This document shows, one piece after another, positions 1 through 14,251 of a stretch of DNA of 64,000 nt. Positions within the stretch are counted from its first letter, which is position 1. Every line of letters starts with the position of its first letter. The position numbers and the translations under genes were made by a program. The stretch is from Chamaea fasciata (Eukaryota > Chordata > Aves > Passeriformes > Sylviidae), in the NCBI GenBank assembly GCA_029207755.1, contig JARCOQ010000017.1:11482945-11546944 (forward strand). The letters run 5' to 3'. The notes below the pieces were generated by a model. That model saw only the letters and a list, made by a program, of their open reading frames with translations. It did no database searches and was not told the DNA's origin.

Positions 1-806
1 ATAAAGTGTCGATATAAATATGTTGCTTTAAGACAGGGAGAACAAGTCAGTTAATTCAGAAAGAATGGGACATATTAAAACAAATGCTGTCAAGGAAACC
101 AAATGGCAAAACCTATAAATAACCCATCTGAATGAAGATTGTATGGCAGAGAGCTGGTAAATTGAGGTTTAATTATAAACATTTTTAAAGAGTGTTTTAT
201 GTTAATGAGATGCATCCGAGTGCCTAATGCTGTGAAAGATAACATTAGTCCAGTAATTAAAAGATTAAAAAAAATAAAATAGGAGTAGCCCATGTGAGGA
301 GGGAAGTGGCAAGAGATCTGAGACCAAGGAATCTGAAAAGAAATACACATGTAGATACAAAAGGTTCATAATGTTTAACATGCTGGCAGAGTGTGGGATG
401 GCTACACAGAGCGGACAAACACCGGGAGCTTCCTGATGGATCACCCAAGGTCACCCAGCAACGGCTGCTGGTGGGTCCCTGCCACTGGCCCTCCCAGGGG
501 GGCACTGGATGGAGGGAAAGGACCTCAGGGGATGTGCTGGCCCAGCTAGGGACCTGCTGCTCTGAAATGCTGATGCCGTTCCCTCCTCCCAACATTTAAT
601 AACCCAAAACAAAAGGATTTGAGAGCTTTTTCTTGCCACCACAAGAATCAAGTTCATCTAACCAGGAGCAGCACTCAGAGAACCATGAAGGGAGAGCAGC
701 ACCAGGGAGCTGGGCTGAGCTGAAAAGCGCTCATCTGAGCAGCCTATTTCTGGCTAGAGAGGAGGGAAGAAAAGCTGGGAAAGCTCCAAATTTTAATTTA
801 AGGGGG

Positions 807-853
807 TTTTTTTTTGTTTTTTTTTTTTTTTTTTTTTTGTTTGTTTTTTTTTT
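807..853. repeat. T-rich low-complexity tract
   Basis: A near-continuous thymine tract broken by single Gs, in the intron downstream of exon D. On the gene strand it is poly(A)-like. It resembles a decayed retrotransposon tail or a homopolymer that grew by slippage. No element body could be recognised beside it. Confidence 0.9.
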
Positions 854-2033
854 CAGTGGACTAAACCACTTTTAAAGAGTGCTCTGCTTTCCTTTTCTTG
901 GGACACAGAAAGCGAACACTCCCTGGCAGCCTGCTGGAGGAGAGGCGTGGAACAGCCCCGTGCATCTCTCAAGCAATTAAAGAGACTCGGCTTCTGAGCA
1001 GGTGCCTTGCAGCAACACCCAGGATGTGTTACAATCCCCCAGTAACACATGCCTAACACATTTCACTGCCTAATTACTCCCACACTCACGTTTAGTGCCC
1101 TTGTTAATCCAGCTCTTCAAGAGAATTCCTGCCTTGCTTAAGGACGCCTCGATCCTAATCTTCCTGTCACTGGTGTAAATCAGAACTCATTTCACTGCTG
1201 CTAATGGAGCTGCTGCAGTGACAAATGTCTGGGAATGGGAAAATTAGGCCTCTGTTCCAAAATGAACATTTAGTCTGGCACAAGTAGTATGTATTTATTT
1301 TCTTGTATCAATTCTTTTTTTTTCCCCTCTGGTACCAAATCAAAGGAGAGCTTTTAATGCTGAGATTAACCCTGACTCTAAAAAAAGGGGTTTTTTTCCT
1401 GATTCCCAAAGACACCACAGTGGCATCCTCACTGGCAGCTCTGCTGATTTTGTTCAAGACAGTCTTCAGGTTTGCTCCTTGTACCCTCAGGAAAACACCA
1501 ATGCAAATAAAGGGGAATACAGAGCAATGCCATTAAGGATAATCAATGTAATAAGCAGACAGAAGACAGCACAGACACAGGAGGTCATCTAGAACATTCC
1601 AGCTATCAGCCTTCCATCAGGACACAGCGCAATTACAGTTTTGTGAGTGTCTCTGTGCACTGCCCCACTGCAGAGAGAGGCCAGGTCCAGCACCCCTCTC
1701 CAGGGGCTGTCCCTTTATCCATATGGAGTTAATGTATGGTGGGAATGCACAGGACACAAGGAAACCTGAAACTGTGGGAAAGCTCACACAACCACGTTGT
1801 CCAGCTGCAGCTCAGCAGTGGAAGCTCCTGTGACATTCCCACAGCTTGTGGTGCTCCCTTGCCTGCCAGCCCTGCTCCTTTGGAGGGCTGAAATTAGCTG
1901 GGGCGTTCCAGGCTCCGTGCTGAGGGCCAGCCACGGGGAATTACAGCACTGCAGCTCAGAGCCAGGCCAAGAGGAAAAGGATTTCCACAGAGATTTCTGC
2001 ACTCCACACAGAGGAATAAGATATCTACCTATA

Positions 2034-2065
2034 AATCAAAAGTGATATGAATCAAAAGTGATGTG
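2034..2065. repeat. 16-bp tandem duplication
   Basis: Two adjacent copies of a 16-bp unit, AATCAAAAGTGATATG then AATCAAAAGTGATGTG, differing at one base. This is a simple local duplication with no evident function. Confidence 0.9.
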
Positions 2066-4133
2066 AATTGAGACAGCAAGAGTAAACACTAGAACTACCA
2101 TCTTTTTTTGTCCTCTTCCATTCAAGTCAATAAAGGAAAAAAGAATAAGATCACCAAAAAGCAGTGGCTCTCCACATCCTCAGGCTCTACCCATATCTTT
2201 TGTATCTCTTATTAAATTAATCCTAGCAGGAGATTCTTTTTTAAGAAGGGATGACATTCAGAACCGACAGAAGGAGGGGGCTCATTGACTGGGTGGCTCA
2301 GTGACTTTTCCTGGTGACCCAACAGGGTTAATGAAAATTACCTCAGTTTGCAGAAGTCAGCTGAAGGTCAAACACTTATGGGACACTTTACTAAGGTATC
2401 CAAATCAGAGAATGCAAACAAAAGGTCATACCAGAGTGGGATTTTTCAAGCTAAGTTATTTTCTTTTAAAAAGTCACAGAGCAAATACCTTTCCTGCTAG
2501 CATGACAACATTCTTCCACCAGCTCCAGAAAAATGAGCAACTGAAATGGAAGGAACTACAGGTTTTTAAAAGTTAATTAATCCAGTATCTCTGACCTCAT
2601 GAAGAGACTGTGCTATTGGAAAAGCTTGTGGAGATTCATTTCACCCAGTCCTGCTCTTGCTCCTTCTACCACCAGAAAGCCAAAATCAGGTATTTGAAAT
2701 GGTTACATTACTACCAGCTGAGAAAACTGAGAGGAAGGAGACACACAGACTGAGACACATAGAATGTTTGCAACCCAGAGAATGAATTAAATAAAGATTT
2801 TACAAGGCACTTGTAAACAGGAAAGGAACAAGAGGGGCTGGGGAGCACCAGAGGCACAGATGAGAAGGGGAAATGGGAGAAATGGCTCCTCCTCCTCAGA
2901 TTTCAGTGGTGACACAACTGCTTACAGCCCCACCAGTTTGCATTCCCAAGTCTGAGCAGGGAAAACAGCAGCACAGGTGGGAACCCACCTCCCACCCCAG
3001 TGCCTGCCTGGCTGTCACAGCCTGGGCTGTCTCTACAGGGCAATGGAAAATGCTCTCCAATGGTTAATGGGGGTTCTTTGAGCCCTCCCAATTCCTCTGC
3101 AAGTGCAGATGCAGAAAGGATCAGGAGAAAGGACCTTGAAGTCATTAACTTCTGCCACAAGTCAAAATAGATGGAAAAGAATGGAAAAAATGGGCTGGTG
3201 CCTCAAAGGATTTCTGGGTTCCTGCAATTTTGGTGAACTCTCGAAGCCTCCACAGGCAGCCATGCAGGTATTGCACACGACAGTAAAGCAGCAAGAGCAC
3301 AAGCTGGCAAAGCTCAGTTTGGGGGTGGAGATCATCTGTAGCACAGCCCATGGCAAGATCCCAGCATTTCCCTACTGCTCCTTTGCAGACTACAACCTGT
3401 GTTGGGGAAATCTTTTTACAGCCACTCTGTGTTACAAATAAATTCGTGTCTGACATCCTTTCTGGAAAAGTAGCCCCTGGGGTGATTTTGAAATCTTAAG
3501 AAGAGTTGTTAAAAGGAGCTGTAAACTCTAAGAAGGAGCTCAGACATTGTCACCGTTGGTCCCTCAAGAGCTACACCTTGTGAACCAACCTGGGGCTGTT
3601 TGTCTTGGGTTTGCTCTGTGTGACCTGTCAGCTCGGTCTGTGCTGAGCTCACCACAGTGAAAATCAGGACTGCTCTCTCCTAGTTTGTTCAATTATACCA
3701 TGAAAATGGCGTGATGTAAGAATTGTGCCCCGCTGCGTACAAGGTTAGGCTTACACCAGATCTCCTCTTATCTACTTTGTACAGTTGTGGAGAGAACAAA
3801 TTGAATGGGAAGTTAATGTCACTTTTTCAGTGATGTTCTGCCAAGAGCAAGAACAGTCCTCAGGACAGAAAAGCTGTCAACAGAACGAGGGGAAGGAGAA
3901 ACCACAGAGAATTATACCCTGCGTTAAAAATAATCAAAGGCCACAAATATAGTGGAGTGGTCCTGGAAATTGTTGTTCTGCCTTGAAAAACTTCCTTTAT
4001 ATAAAAAAAAAAAAAAATAAAAGAGGAAATAAAGAGGCTGCTTCTCTGACTAGGAACTGTAATCAAGTTGTGCCACCACTGCAGTTTTTACATTTCTGGT
4101 GTTGTGTTTTGCAGGAAAGAGAGACCCACATAC

Positions 4134-4170
4134 CTTTTGTTGCCAGCCGGACACAGTTGATTTTTGTTTC
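4134..4170 (-). CDS. PTPRT: PTPRT exon D: 37-nt exon ending the extracellular juxtamembrane FN3-like region
   Basis: On the minus strand a T-rich tract and CAG precede GAA at 4170. Twelve codons follow (ETKINCVRLATK) plus one base, then the donor GTATG at 4133. The peptide continues exactly in frame from exon C (...SKANG|ETKINC...) and is the conserved end of the membrane-proximal FN3-like region in type IIB RPTPs. A 37-nt exon at this position agrees with what I recall of the PTPRM/PTPRT gene structure. It ends in phase 1, so the next exon must supply two bases of a codon beginning with G. That exon is outside the window. Because it is so short, gene finders can easily miss it. The identification rests on its in-frame join to exon C as well as its own sequence. 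Confidence 0.95.
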
Positions 4171-4983
4171 CTGAAAAATAAAAAAAAACACAAGAAAAAT
4201 ATATAGGAAAACATCACAGTGTGTAATTTGCCCATCTACAATAAACACACATTCCCTTAAAAAGCTCCCAAAAATACACATATCTTTTCTTGCTCTTCAT
4301 CTTTGAAAATACCACCAACAGTTCTTGTTGCATAAAACACTCCAGACTATTGGACTTGCCTGCAGTTGGTTCTCTGAAGTATTGAAAAGTTGGGAGTGAC
4401 AGCACGTTTCTCCACGCTCCATGTGTGAGTGATGGGTCCCACAGAAGTGCCTGATTAGCTAATAGAATTTCCCAGTTAAATGACCTGCTCTGTAATAGAC
4501 TGACAAGCCTTGGGTCAAAAGTACACGCCACTGTACATCTCATTTTCATGCACCATTACTGCAAATTTCGCAAATTGGGTATTTATTTAAACACATGGCA
4601 AACAGACACCAAAGAAGTCATTTGAATATCTCAGCTCTCTGATGGATGTGGAGCAGACCAACATTCTGTGCTGCTGCCTCTGCCAAACGAGCTGTTCTAA
4701 CAACCCTCACCACTGCAGCTCCTCATTGCAGAGCTGGGACAAAACCCAACACTTTGTGTTCAACCCACCCTGGAGCCTGCAGAGCTGCGGAAACAGGATT
4801 TGGATCTGAATGTTCTATTTGGCTTCACAAACAGCTCAAACTCAGCAGCCTTGTCAGGCCACCACTGCCACAAACACAACCTCTGTGGAGTCCCCAGCTC
4901 CTCATTGCACAGCCCTTCCTGGCAGGGCTTGCTGCTGTCCAGCCTGATTGTCATCCAAATGGGAACGTGCTGCTTGGTTAAAG

Positions 4984-5017
4984 AGCTCTAATCTGCTGCA
5001 AGCTCTAATCTGCCGCA
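4984..5017. repeat. 17-bp tandem duplication
   Basis: Two adjacent copies of AGCTCTAATCTGCTGCA, the second differing by one T-to-C change that creates a CpG. A small local duplication within the intron. Confidence 0.9.
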
Positions 5018-6503
5018 GGCTTTGCAGAGCACTTTATGCCTCTACACGTCTCAGGTGTAATGAATCCAGCATAAATTACTGTGCTAACAATGCTCCATTA
5101 ATATGGATGCTGTCTGTGCTCTGGGAACAACAGCCCAGCAAAGCACTGCTGAGCACCTCCTTCCGTCCTCAAACAACTGGACAAGCCTTGTGGAAATCTG
5201 GATTTGCTCTTGGGGAAAATTGCTCCACCTGTGACACATCCTCCTTGGCTGGAGCAGACACACACAGCCCCACTGTGCCTTCTCCTCACGCTTTTGTTGC
5301 ACACAGGAAGGGGATGATTGCAGGATCCATGCTGGGAATCACAGCAGCAATCCCCTCTGATTCCTTTCTGTGATGCCACACAATCTGGATACAAGCCACC
5401 CCGTGTGCAGTCTCAAAACAAGATACTCAGGACAAACCCCCCCTTTGACCTTGCCTTCAAAATCTCTTAAGGAATTCCTGGATCCTCGAGGACAAACCAT
5501 GTCCATTTCCCAGCTATGTATGCTCCAGAGTGGGACTGAAGCTGTTTATCCCAGCAAACCAATGACATCTCTTTGGTTACACCCCTTTGTCCCTCAAAAA
5601 TCAGCTCCCCTGCACCAACACTGGCACTGCAAGGCCACCACAGCTGCACACAGAGCTCCCCACTCCCCTCTGCCTCGTGGGTAATGAGTTTGAATTGCCA
5701 ATCATTCTGGAAATCCAAAGTCTTTGTTGCTGCTTGTGATGTACGAAGCAGGAAAATCCCAGCTTTGTTTTCAGAGCTGTCTCTGCACATGGTGCTGGGA
5801 ACCACAAGACCGAGAGATCCTGATGTACTTTTTGGTTTACAACAAGCCGACCTGTAAATTCAGCAATGAAGAGTAAAATAAAATTAACAAGGTAAGATTT
5901 TTACAGTCTACAAGTAGGTGGACAGTTGCTCACATTTTGTTGAGGAAAAATTTCTTGTGTATTTGTTGCTTTCTGCTGATTTCAGAATGTAACAGAAAGC
6001 TGGGGAAATTAGTCAGTGCTGGAAAAAGAAGAGTCTAGGGTGATCTCATTTGTGTATTCCTGTACGAGACCCTCCCAAGGGGTGATTTGGGAAGACAGAA
6101 TTTGTTCTGTTTGCATCTGCATCCACTGATGGCTGCACTGAGGACAACCACAGCTGTCAGGAGAACTGGCACTGCCAAAAGTGAAGGCTAGAGTGTTGTG
6201 GTGTGTGGACTTCAGAACTTCACTTCAAATCGCATCTTCTGAGAAGGAAAACGTAAAAGCACCTGAACAGACACCAGGCTCCCAGGCTCCTAGGGGTGCT
6301 AAAGTTTAAAGACTTGAGTTTAGTCCATATTCTGGATTAGGATTAATTATTCTGTTGCTTTCCCCTGATCACCCCACTGCTCACCTCTTTGGTGTCTCAT
6401 AAAAATGAGATCCCTTTCAAATTACTCTAGTTTTCTTTGGTTGATACTGAGAATTGTAAGTTTGCATGAACCTTCTTAAGAAGAAACAGAATAAATAAAT
6501 ACA

Positions 6504-6558
6504 TCCCCCCCCCCAGAAAAAAAAAACCAAAAAACCAAACCAACCCAAAACAAAAAAA
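6504..6558. repeat. C-run plus A-rich low-complexity tract
   Basis: Ten or so Cs are followed by an A tract that grades into CCAAAA/CCAACC-like repeats. The same A-to-CCAAA pattern recurs near 22889, 38420 and 40597. Confidence 0.85.
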
Positions 6559-9500
6559 TTATCTCCCTCAAAAAACAGTAAACCCACTTTCTCACAATCA
6601 TGTTTGTTTACTGAAAAATACTACTTTTGCTTCAAGGGACTTTCCTGTACACAGTAAAGATCATGGAATGTTAATGGATTGCAATGCACCTTAAAGTGCC
6701 ATAGGCAGGGACAATGCTTTCAGTTTTATTTTTTTTCCTAAGCTACATCTCCCATCTTTCAATCTGTACACACCACTTCTTGTCCTGTCACTGCAAGGCG
6801 CTTCTCTTTAGCCACCAGCAAAGCAGGAATAAACAATGTGGGTAATTACCAATGAGCCATCCAGATTGCTTAAAGCAATGGCAAGAAAAAAATAATTAAA
6901 TAAAGAGATAATAATAGAAGTTTTAGGAAAAAATCCCAAATAATTCCCCAAAATTCAGTCTCTCTGTTGTTTCTGAACATTCTTTTAAATCCTGCAATAT
7001 TTAATTCTCATTTTATGGTATCACAGAAGTTTTACAAGGTCTTATATAACTACAACAATCTCATTGATAACCGGAGAACCAACATATTTTGCATATCTCT
7101 TTCATGTTATGGCTTAACTCACTGGAATAACTTAAATTAAGATGCCAGTACTGCTTAAGCTCTGTATCACTGCCAGGTTAAGGCAGACATTTTACAGCCA
7201 AACAGTAATGGAACAATACAGGCACATTCTCACTGAGATCCTGGAACAGGAAAACACTTCATGGCTACATCCTGCAGCTCTTCATCCAACCCTCACTTTC
7301 CAACATGCTCCACATCCTGAAAGCTCACTGCAGAATGAGCCCATTCACATCCTACCTCAACATATTGATGGAAATTTGTTTTCTGGAACTTATTCGCCAA
7401 TGAATAAAAGAAGATTATGGTGTACCCACACTCAAGGCTGAACCCTGGCTCTATTTTTAAGTGCACACAGCATGGACAGATAGGAGCACTGTGTTTCAGG
7501 GTGCTGGCAGCCTGTTCCTGCAGGGAGGACCTGCACCTACCGGCAGCACAAGCTGGGGACCCTCTGGAGAGGGACCTGTGCTGAGGAGCTGGGCAAGCCC
7601 TCTCTGCCCACACAGCTCCTGCCCACAGCCTGGGAACTGCACACCACGAGCCTGCTTTGGCATCCCCCTCAATTCCCAGGGCTTTTTAAAACTTTCTTTT
7701 AATATAGCTTGATTCTTTCATTTTAGAAGCAAAGGAGCTGCTGCTGTCTACTAATTAGTGAGGTTCCTAAATGCACATTTCACTCAAGTGAAATGGATGA
7801 TAACAAGATGAGTTCTGCCTCTGTCTCTTCAGTGTTTGGATGGGAACAATTTTCTGCAGAAAAGGGCTACGAGGGCAGCAGGACATATGTTTATGTGACA
7901 GCTGCGTCTTCACAACCTAAAAAGCCACATGATCTTTTCTTCCCCCCCTTTTCTTTGAAACTGACAGCTTGCTGTTTACAGACTACAACAACAATGAAAG
8001 CAGCAAAGCTTTTTCATCCATCTGTTTTCACACCCACCATTTTCCCTTTCCTTTACTATGATTATGACTTTGCAGCAGTCAAACTGAGCTTGCCTTGCCT
8101 GAAGAACCACCTGCCAGCCCTGGTGGGACCTGCTGTGGCCAGATGTGCCATGGGGGCTGCCCTACAACAGGCAGTGCTTTTCAAACTGGGAATAGGCAAT
8201 TTTATCTGCTGCTGGTGCAGGGACCAGACAAGGAATCACCATTCTCCCCTTGGCCTCAGTTCCAGCTTTAGCTCCCCCCGTCCCAGAGCTGAACACGGAA
8301 TTGTTGGCAACCTGCTTCACACAGAGTAGAAACCATGGGTTTCTCCAGTCTTAAAGAATTATGGTTTTGGTGGTCAACAAATTTTGCCCAAGTTCAGGAG
8401 AGCTCTAAATTGTGTGTTTATTTGCTATACCACTGCAGCCGGTGGTTTGCAGTCTTTAAATATGTCTGTGCAGGGTCAATGGACTCCCCTATAATTTTTA
8501 TTGCCAGCTACAGGAAATTGCTGTTTCCTTCCAGAGACTAAGCCAAACCTATTATTGCTATTCCAATTATCAGCTTTTTTTTAGTATCTGTGTCATTTGG
8601 AGAAGGGAGGTTTAACAAAGTGGTTAGGGCTTTTATTATTTACAATGGGAAGCTATTTCAATGATCTGTCAATGATTGGATACCCACTCGTCTCAAGCTC
8701 TCAAAAATGAGGCAGGCTGGAGGAGGATTGTATTTTTTATGCAGAAAACACTCAGGCCCACATCCTCTGGTCAGCTAGATGTGGAAACAGGGGTGTCCAA
8801 AGAGTGAAGTGTTCCCACAGCTGGTTTATTTCTGTGCCAGCACCTCCAAGATGAGATCAAGGAGTGAATGTAAGTGGGTAAAGTGTACACCCAAAATCCT
8901 CCTGAACACAGAGCTGCCCAAAGCTGGTTAGTAGCTCACAGAAGTGGTGCAGGCAGCCCTGGTGCCGTTTCATCTTTCAGAGCACGGCTCGTGCTGAACT
9001 CAAACACCTCCCAGTTTTTTTGATGGCCATCTCCACAGGGATGAATGGCACATCTCTGCTGGCAGCTCTATCCATACCTCCAAAACGTCCCAGAAGAATA
9101 AAGCTGTGTGCTGTGAGCAGACCTGTCAGCATCAAGAAATCCAGCCTCAAGTCCCCTGATAATAATGAGCTGCCCGATTGTGCATGTAGTACAAGTCATT
9201 AGAGAGGCAAAAAAAAATCAATAGGAATCTCGGTAGAGTCTATCATTCCCTCAAAAAAATAATATTCTCATTGATTCCTGCAGTGCTACTTTTCACAATT
9301 CTGGGTTGAAGGCATCAGTCACCTGTTGGACCACCAGGCTGGCAGAGCAGCTGGGAGCATCCCCCCCCATCCCTCTCAGCTGTGTCACACAGGCTCCTGC
9401 TCATCTCCCATTTAAAGGAAAAATGGCCAGGAGTTATTGATTGCAACTGTGCCGTTACAGATTTCATTTTAACTCAATGAGGTAAAAGGCAGCTCCAGAA

Positions 9501-10820
9501 AGGATTTTTTTAAGGAGCTCTGGTTTCTGAGCTGCTCAAAAATTCAGGCAGGTTTCACACAGCAGCCAAAAATTCTCCCCATGAGAGTGTGGTGCTGGAT
9601 CAGCAACCAGAGACCTGCAGTGAGCCAGATAAAGACCTGGGGACAATCAAACCTGCAGCCCTCTGTTTGATTTTTGAGCCAGTGGAAGGATAAGGGAGGA
9701 TAAGGAATAACACAAGGTAGTCAACCTGGCCTCACCTTTCAGAGGGAAAAACACTGGCAGGGCTGGAGCTTTAAAGGGGCTGAGCTCAGGGAGGGTTTTC
9801 AGACAAGCAAATCTTCATGCTCTGTCAGGCAGCCATCTGGAGCAGGTGGCACCAGGACAAGCAGCAAACAGCAGATCCCTACCTGGATGGCTGTGACAGT
9901 GTCTGGAGATCCTGCCAGAGCAAAGCCAAGCCAAATGTCCCCTCTGCTTCTGTGCCACCTCTTGTGCTGACTCCTGCTCTCAACTAAGCAGTAACTGATG
10001 GTGCCTCTCACTTCCACAACCACAAAGCCTGCAGTTTCTGTGCCCCCTTCCTCTTTCTCCCCTCTCTCATTCCAAACTCTGCCACATTTCAGCTCAGCAT
10101 CTGGCTGTCAGCAGTGCCTGGGAGCGAAGTTCACACGATCTGGCAGCATTTTGTGTAACAAAGCTGAAAACCCCTCAGTCTCACCATGTTCAGCCCAGAC
10201 TCCTGTCTGGAGGCATCTCCACAGTGACCAAAGTGCACCCAAGTGCCCGGGACACGGATCCAGCCAGCGACAGCTTTTTCATTCACACTCTGAGACAAGC
10301 ACAACAGTGCACAAGAGAAGGCAGAAGAGCTCGTGAGCTGCTTCTGCAGCAATTTGCCACGCTTGTTTGGCATCCAGCTGTTAATTATGTTCCTTTCAGT
10401 GTGACAATCAGAGCTAATGGCTGCAGAGCAGACGGGAACACCAAATGAGCTCAGCCCTCCATGTACAGAGGAGCTCAAACAATGCACAACTCCTGCAACG
10501 CTCCTAACCTCCTCCTAATCAAGCTTTTTGACCAAATCCAGGCTGTTTCTTCAAATTAAGCTCTCCCCAGAGCCCTCTGTTTCCAAAGGAAGATGTTCTG
10601 GTTCACTGCATGAAGGCTTCTCATTGCAGCTTCCAGGTGTGGAAAGAAATTTTATCATTCCACAACCATCAGTGATTAATGAAACTATAGAATATTCTAA
10701 TGAAAAAAATGAGTGGCAATGTTCTGTTAATTTTTTTCATGTGTAAGGGAACATAAGGCTCTACTTCAACCACACTAAATTGTTACTGTTGCAGGTTTTT
10801 TGCAGATGCACCTTATCAAA

Positions 10821-10966
10821 AATCATGGAATGGTTTGGGTTGGAAGTGATCTTAAAGCTCATCCAGTTCCAATGCCCTGCCATGGGCAGGGACACCTTCC
10901 ACTGTCCCAGGTTGCTCCAAATTCCATCCAACCTGGACTTGGACACTTCCAGGGATGGAAATGCCA
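10821..10966 (-). mobile_element. CR1 LINE 3' fragment
   Basis: It reads as the reverse complement of a CR1 3' end. It starts with AATCATGGAATGGTTTGGG and continues through the typical words GCCATGGGCAGGGACACC and GGACACTTCCAGGGATGG. So the element is on the minus strand, in the same sense as PTPRT, and is 5'-truncated as most bird CR1 copies are. No coding part of the reverse transcriptase is retained. Confidence 0.95.
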
Positions 10967-12958
10967 TGTTGCGGCCATAATTATTTGTAGGATTTTCCAA
11001 GACCAGCCAGAGCTGCTCAGGTTACAGACAAGTGAAAACCCAGAACTCTTAAATATAAATGATACCCGCAAATAATTCTGGGAATTGAACAAAAACCTGC
11101 TATTTACAGCTGCAAAAGAGTGAATGCAAACTGACCTTACGTTTGATGTTTGAAATGTGAGGTTTAATGATTTTACCAAGAAACAGAAGGGATCAGAACA
11201 GAAGCTACTCCTCTGAAGATCCATATTCCACTCTTGGGCATTTCCTCTGTACTTTTACCCACAGCACTACACTTTGAGGATATATAAAGCATATCCTGTA
11301 GAAATATAAATTATTACCACAGGAGGAAATTGCTTTCTCAGATAGGAATTTACTGCGTCTGGCTGGACACTTCTCATCCTGTCATGAACTGTGCAGTGTT
11401 GCATTAAGACTATTTGATCAACTTATGCTTAAAAAGCCCTTTACAATCTTGTTCCTGTTAGGACAGCCCAAGCAAGTCATCTTTTTTTGAGTCCTCAACA
11501 CCTGGAACGTAGGGTGAGATGCAGGAAAAGCAGGAACACCAGTGCTGCCTGAATCCAGAACACCAAGAGAAGCCTACACTTCCATCCATTCAACCCATTT
11601 ATGCAAGATTATATTGTACTTAAGCAAATAAAGTTTCTTCTTCCCTGGGGATCCATTCACTAGCAATTAACTATCACACATGGGGGAACTAACTAGAAAC
11701 AGAGCAACATATACATATATTCACAATTTCTTTTATCAAGGCAAATCCAAAACTGAATTAATTGAGCATTGCCGGAAGGAAACTGTATTGGCTAGAAAGG
11801 AAACCAAGGTGAAAACCAGCAGTGTTGAAGAGATTTTGTACTTGTCAGCCACACAGTTGAAGCTGTGCAGGAAAATGGTGATAAATGAAGGGTGTAAAGC
11901 ACTAAGATGTGTTGTGAACACTTGTTGGCACTGCCAGCCTGTGAAACCATCCCAGTCCTCTGCAACGTGCAGCTGCATTTCAGGTACAAAAGGCACTAAA
12001 GCCTGTGCTGTTCACCTTTGACTGATTTTTGTAATTTTGCTCTCTCAGGGGTGATATCATGGAGAATTTATCTTTGGTAAAATTAAATTCCTGAAAGCAC
12101 TGGCAAACATGCTAATAATAGCAGACTCTGCTGCCCAGATTTGTGATGCCTTGTTCATGCTCTAAGACTCTTCACAAGGCCGGAGTGACAAATTCTCTTG
12201 TGTTATTATTAATGGAAAACAGCTGGGGAGCCAAAGTGATGCACTGAGGCTGCCTCTGGCCTGAAACAGGAGAGGTAAAAGGTCACAAATTATCCTCAGC
12301 TGGAAGAGAAGAGGGAAGAGAGGCCTCCTGTTTTCCTGTGGTGGGATGAGGTGTGTTTTGTTGTATTTGTCATTGGAGTCTAAGGATGGGGCAGGCTACA
12401 TTTCCTGTGCAGTCTGCATTTTAAACTCAATATCACAGAGTAAAGATATATAAAAATATAGGATTGCAGAGGGGTAGGACAGACATGCAGACAGTCCCCA
12501 CTGCAGTTCCTGACTTCCTCAAGCTGAAACTCCCAGCCACGAGTGCTGCATTATGATATGGCCAAGTGCAAGCTCCAAGGTAATCCAAATTCATAACATC
12601 TCCTCCAAAATCACAAGCACTCTGAACTATCAAGATACTGCAATTATGGCTTTTAAAAGCACAATAGCCCCTACTCTGACATTCATGCTTATGGAAGGAT
12701 AAAAAAAAAGTATCTAAATTCTAAGCAGCTCATTTAGTAAATCACATGACAACATGTTCCTTTACAGAATCAGGGTCCTCAACAGATTTCTCACTGTATC
12801 TGAGCATCAGAGAGAAATTTGAGTGAAGGACAAGTAATGGCATTGCTAGATTTTCATCAGATTTCTGAAAGAGGGTAATAAGAAGGAGAAGTTAAACCAG
12901 CATCCAATGGAGAAGGAAGGAGAATGATGAGGAGGACAGAGAGAGACAGTCACACCTA

Positions 12959-13354
<396 letters not shown>

Positions 13355-13570
13355 TCAGGAAGACCCAGCAAGGACAGCTCCCGGCACAGCAGCAGCAGGG
13401 ACAGTGGCCACTGAAAGGCACTGTGGGGGCAAGATGCTGGCCATATGCTCTCTTGGTTTAACTGAGTGAATCAGGATAAACTTTGGTGAAAGTCATGATG
13501 CCTTAAGCTTTAGTTTTCATATTTGCAGATTCTGTGCTGCCCAGGGGTGCAGTTCTGAGCTCACATTCAG

Positions 13571-13946
13571 TGTCACTCAGCTCTGCACAGAGCAGGGAGA
13601 CAAAACAAATCCTTTTCCTGGATTGGGCAACTTTTCTGGAAGGACAACTTTCAGCCCAACAGCACAAACAAGAGTGGCTGAAGGGAGGAACAAGAAGGAT
13701 GGGACCTCACAACCTGGAGCTGGAATTGGACAATGAAACCCCAACATACAAATACACCAAAACTTATAAAAATGTAAGATCTCATAACCAGTCAGCCATT
13801 TTGTGACTATTCTTGGTCCACCCTGGGTGCAGCCTTGGTCAGGCCCTGTCCTGCCCAGAGTGGATCCTGGAGGCCTTTCAATAAATATCTACTTTATTCT
13901 CTGGCTCTGTCCAGTCTCTGTTTCAGGTCAGCCTTCCAAGGCATCA
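13571..13946 (+). mobile_element. Solo LTR of an endogenous retrovirus (family 1, copy 1)
   Basis: It starts TGTCACTC and ends AAGGCATCA, so it has TG...CA ends. It has a TATAAAAA box at 13765-13772 and an AATAAA signal at 13880-13885. Flanks TTCAG (13566-13570) and GTCAG (13947-13951) match at 4 of 5 bases, consistent with a decayed 5-bp target duplication. The strongest evidence is homology to the minus-strand copy at 63610-63968, with shared blocks just upstream of and across the TATA box and at the 3' end. No gag, pol or env sequence is attached. It is antisense to PTPRT and about 310 bp upstream of the exon C acceptor. Confidence 0.85.
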
Positions 13947-14251
13947 GTCAGAGTGGATTTCGATCACATCACTCTTTAGGAAAAGGAGTAACTAATAAAA
14001 TATCCAGCCTAGAACGGATTTTTAATGTGCTGAATGTTGGCAAGCAGATGGTTTCTCCTTCAGCCACCAAAGTGAAACATGAATTGTTACTTGAGCCAAA
14101 GGGTGGCTGCAGTGGAGGAGAGCACGAGCAGGTGGCAATGGTGTCGGGTGCCTTTGGAAACAGCTTCCGAGTGCAAAAAGCTGTTTAGGCCAAAAAGAAT
14201 CTTGAAGATCACTTTTTTTGGCCCTCACTTGTATCGTGATGTCCACATAAG

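Larger units (their letters stand above)
1..4133 (-). other. PTPRT: PTPRT intron downstream of exon D (partial)
   Basis: This stretch follows the donor site of exon D on the minus strand and runs out of the window. I looked for the next type IIB RPTP exons (the optional short juxtamembrane exon and the transmembrane exon) and found nothing matching with splice borders. It holds a long T tract at 807-853 and a 16-bp direct duplication at 2034-2065. Otherwise it is unremarkable mixed-composition DNA with only short chance open frames. Confidence 0.8.

Noticed and set aside
1784..2002. Minus-strand frame containing VTGASTAELQLDNVV, which looked like the optional PTPRT juxtamembrane exon
   Set aside because: The likeness is a few residues only, without the following transmembrane sequence or fitting splice phases.
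6655..6720. Possible very old CR1 fragment (ATCATGGAATG ... CCTTAAAG ... CATAGGCAGGGACAA)
   Set aside because: The words are in the right order for a minus-strand CR1 end, but too diverged and short to call by eye.
7793..8329. 178-codon plus-strand open frame in the intron between exons C and D
   Set aside because: No recognisable domain or splice context. A frame of this length is expected by chance about once in a window of this size.
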